Assembly: GCA_002448875.1 (NCBI GenBank)
Contig: DKAS01000176.1
Span: 1 to 7,210 of the forward strand
DNA: 7,210 bases
Source of the DNA: Proteobacteria bacterium UBA6920
Lineage (GTDB): Bacteria > Pseudomonadota > Gammaproteobacteria > SG8-11
Direction of reading: 5' to 3'
Below, one piece after another: positions 5,980 to 7,210 of this stretch (positions within the stretch are counted from its first letter, which is position 1; each line of letters begins with the position of its first letter). A program made the translations under genes and the position numbers. Under the pieces are notes generated by a model. The model worked only from the letters and a program-made list of their open reading frames with translations, searched no databases and was not told where the DNA came from.

Positions 5980-6753
5980 ATGAACAATGACACTCAGACC
6001 AAATCCCGGGACAGCGTCAAAGCGCCCCATCCCATCCTCAAGGATTATTACGCGGATGAAAGCTCGCGCAAGCAGTTCGTGCGCGGTATTTTCGATCGCA
6101 CCGCCCAGAACTACGATCGCGTCGAGCGCATGATGGCCTTTGGCTCCGGTTCCTGGCATCGCCGCCAGTGCCTGCTCAAAGCCGGCCTCAAACCAGGCAT
6201 GGATGTGCTGGATGTGGCCATGGGAACGGGTCTGGTGGCCAGGGAAGCCATCAATATCGTCGGCGACGCGCGCAAGGTGGTCGGCCTGGATCCCAGTGCC
6301 GGCATGCTGGCCGAAGCGCGCAAATTGCTGAATTTACCGACCATTCAGGCCATGGGCGAACAATTGCCGCTGCCGGCCAACCAGTTTGACTTTCTGAGCA
6401 TGGGTTATGCCCTGCGTCATCTGTCCAATCTCGAACTGGTATTCAGCGAATATCTGCGCGTGCTCAAGCCCGGCGGCACGGTATGCATCCTGGAGATCAC
6501 CCGTCCCAAGTACAAGCTGACTACCCAGCTGCTGAAAGTCTATATGAAAGGCATTGTGCCGCTGCTGACCCGGCTCACCACCCGGCATGGCGAAACCGTG
6601 CTGCTGTTTGAATACTACTGGGATACCATCGAGGCCTGCGTTCCGCCGGAGAAAGTGTTGCAGGCGTTGCGCAATGTGGGCTTCGAGGATGTCAATCGTC
6701 GCACCGAGCTGAGCATCTTCTCGGCTTACACCGGTCGCAAACCGCGCGCCTGA
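5980..6753 (+). CDS. UbiE/COQ5-family SAM-dependent methyltransferase (divergent)
   Basis: UbiE proteins C-methylate quinone precursors in ubiquinone and menaquinone synthesis. This 257-residue protein (UbiE of E. coli is 251) has the same overall plan: an N-terminal helix region with VRGIFDRTAQNYDRV (34-48), motif I VLDVAMGTG (76-84), a ribose-binding acidic residue in GLDPSAGML (D104, 102-110), GEQLPLP (126-132), the UbiE-like FLSMGYALRHLSN (138-150), and YLRVLKPGG (158-166) followed by LEITRP. The first UbiE signature is altered: instead of YD-MN with a later H and W as in E. coli, it reads YDRVERMMAFGSGSWHRR (45-62). The stretch after residue 175, including FEYYWDTIEACVPPEKVLQAL, is only loosely like UbiE. 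I therefore do not name it ubiE; it is probably a paralog acting on another lipid or quinone-like substrate. Divergent from radA, 196 bases apart, and convergent with the STAS gene. Confidence 0.88.
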   Translation: MNNDTQTKSRDSVKAPHPILKDYYADESSRKQFVRGIFDRTAQNYDRVERMMAFGSGSWHRRQCLLKAGLKPGMDVLDVAMGTGLVAREAINIVGDARKVVGLDPSAGMLAEARKLLNLPTIQAMGEQLPLPANQFDFLSMGYALRHLSNLELVFSEYLRVLKPGGTVCILEITRPKYKLTTQLLKVYMKGIVPLLTRLTTRHGETVLLFEYYWDTIEACVPPEKVLQALRNVGFEDVNRRTELSIFSAYTGRKPRA

Positions 6754-6763
6754 CCGGCTGGCT

Positions 6764-6781
6764 GCCGCGTTCCGGCGCGGC
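6764..6781. terminator. GC-rich hairpin between convergent genes
   Basis: GCCGCG (6764-6769) and CGCGGC (6776-6781) form a perfect 6 bp stem with a 6-base loop, in the 28-base gap between the stops of the UbiE-like and STAS genes. There is no T run on either side, so it is at most a weak or factor-dependent terminator, or an RNA 3'-end stabiliser. Confidence 0.35.
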
Positions 6782-7090
6782 TCAGCTGATATCAAATAGA
6801 CTCTGGAAATTCGTCAAACGAATCAGCTGCAGCAGATCCTTGCTGCAGTTGATGATGCTGATCTTCGCCCGGTCTCCACCCGCCCGTTCCCGCAACAGCA
6901 GCAGCATACCCAGCGCCGCGCTGTCCATGTATTCGGTGCCAGCCAGGTCGATTATAAAGCTGGTGGCCTGTGCGTCGACCCGTTCGTAGGCATCGCGAAA
7001 TTCCTTGTGCACATCGTAGGTAAAACGCCCCTGAATGGCGATGGTCATTTCACCGCGATCTTTGGCCAACCTGCTGCTAATACTGCTCAT
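6782..7090 (-). CDS. STAS-domain protein, anti-sigma factor antagonist type
   Basis: Single-domain STAS proteins bind and neutralise anti-sigma factors or other partners, and are usually switched by serine phosphorylation. The 102-residue product is one STAS domain: a beta-rich start (EMTIAIQGRFTYDVHKEF, 14-31), SFIIDLAGTEYMDSAALGML (44-63) with the conserved D56-S57 where the regulatory phosphoserine of SpoIIAA-type antagonists lies, and the later ISIINCSKDLLQLIRLTNF stretch. No transmembrane segment or signal peptide. I chose the ATG at 7090 because GGGAGG precedes it by 6 bases. The frame stays open to 7207 but that part is low-complexity and covers the promoter. No kinase, phosphatase or sigma factor is visible in the window, so the partner is unknown. 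A role in motility, biofilm or stress signalling, as for HsbA-like proteins of gammaproteobacteria, is possible but unproven. Confidence 0.92.
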   Translation of the reverse strand: MSSISSRLAKDRGEMTIAIQGRFTYDVHKEFRDAYERVDAQATSFIIDLAGTEYMDSAALGMLLLLRERAGGDRAKISIINCSKDLLQLIRLTNFQSLFDIS

Positions 7091-7096
7091 GAGCCG

Positions 7097-7102
7097 CCTC
7101 CC
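7097..7102 (-). promoter_or_regulatory. STAS gene ribosome binding site
   Basis: GGGAGG on the minus strand lies 6 bases before the ATG at 7090. It is the clearest ribosome site in the window together with that of rimP, and it fixes the STAS protein start. Confidence 0.75.
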
Positions 7103-7117
7103 GCCCTGTGTCAACAA

Positions 7118-7145
7118 ATAGTAGCGTAATTCTCCCGCTTGTCGA
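7118..7145 (-). promoter_or_regulatory. Promoter for the STAS gene
   Basis: On the minus strand TCGACA (7140-7145, five of six to TTGACA) and TACTAT (7118-7123, four of six) are 16 bases apart. The start near 7111 leaves a leader of about 20 bases that contains just the ribosome site. This indicates that the STAS gene is transcribed alone or as the first gene, not as the tail of an operon from the right. Between here and the window end (7146-7210) I see no gene. Confidence 0.5.
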
Positions 7146-7210
7146 GCCTCCCCGGCGCAGCTGGCGTATGCTCGTACAGGGGCGCCGGCCGCTACCCCCG
7201 TCCCCACCCC

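Overview
The window looks like chromosomal housekeeping DNA from a gammaproteobacterium with a fairly GC-rich genome, probably not an enteric. The protein sequences and the gene order nudJ-mnmA-hflD and rimP-nusA are both typical of that class, and HflD is essentially restricted to it. I see no insertion sequence, phage gene, CRISPR array, tRNA or rRNA, and no sign of recent transfer.

Layout. The left end (1-917, minus strand) holds the start of the rimP-nusA operon: rimP complete, nusA cut by the window edge after its N-terminal RNA-polymerase-binding domain. Its control region (918-1147) has a perfect TATAAT promoter followed by two intrinsic-terminator-like hairpins. The second hairpin's U tract runs straight into the rimP ribosome binding site. 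Reading the other way from the same intergenic region is nudJ-mnmA-hflD (1198-3463, plus strand): a Nudix phosphatase, the tRNA 2-thiouridylase and the HflD membrane-associated protein. In E. coli the next gene would be purB. Here it is a class I SAM-dependent methyltransferase of unknown substrate (3549-4418) with its own promoter. It runs tail to tail into radA (4420-5784, minus strand), with one base between the stop codons. Divergent from radA is a second methyltransferase, of the UbiE/COQ5 type but with an altered signature (5980-6753), whose -10 box lies so close to the ATG that its mRNA may be leaderless. It converges on a small STAS-domain protein (6782-7090, minus strand) that has its own promoter and a clear Shine-Dalgarno sequence.

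Functionally the window joins transcription elongation and termination (NusA), 30S maturation (RimP), tRNA wobble-uridine thiolation (MnmA), nucleotide and thiamine-phosphate hydrolysis (NudJ), recombination intermediate processing (RadA), two small-molecule-type methyltransferases and a partner-switching regulator. I do not see a clearly new multi-gene system. The points most worth a second look are the double-terminator leader of rimP-nusA, the methyltransferase in the purB position that lacks the usual acidic residue after strand beta-2, and the possible leaderless mRNA of the UbiE-like gene.
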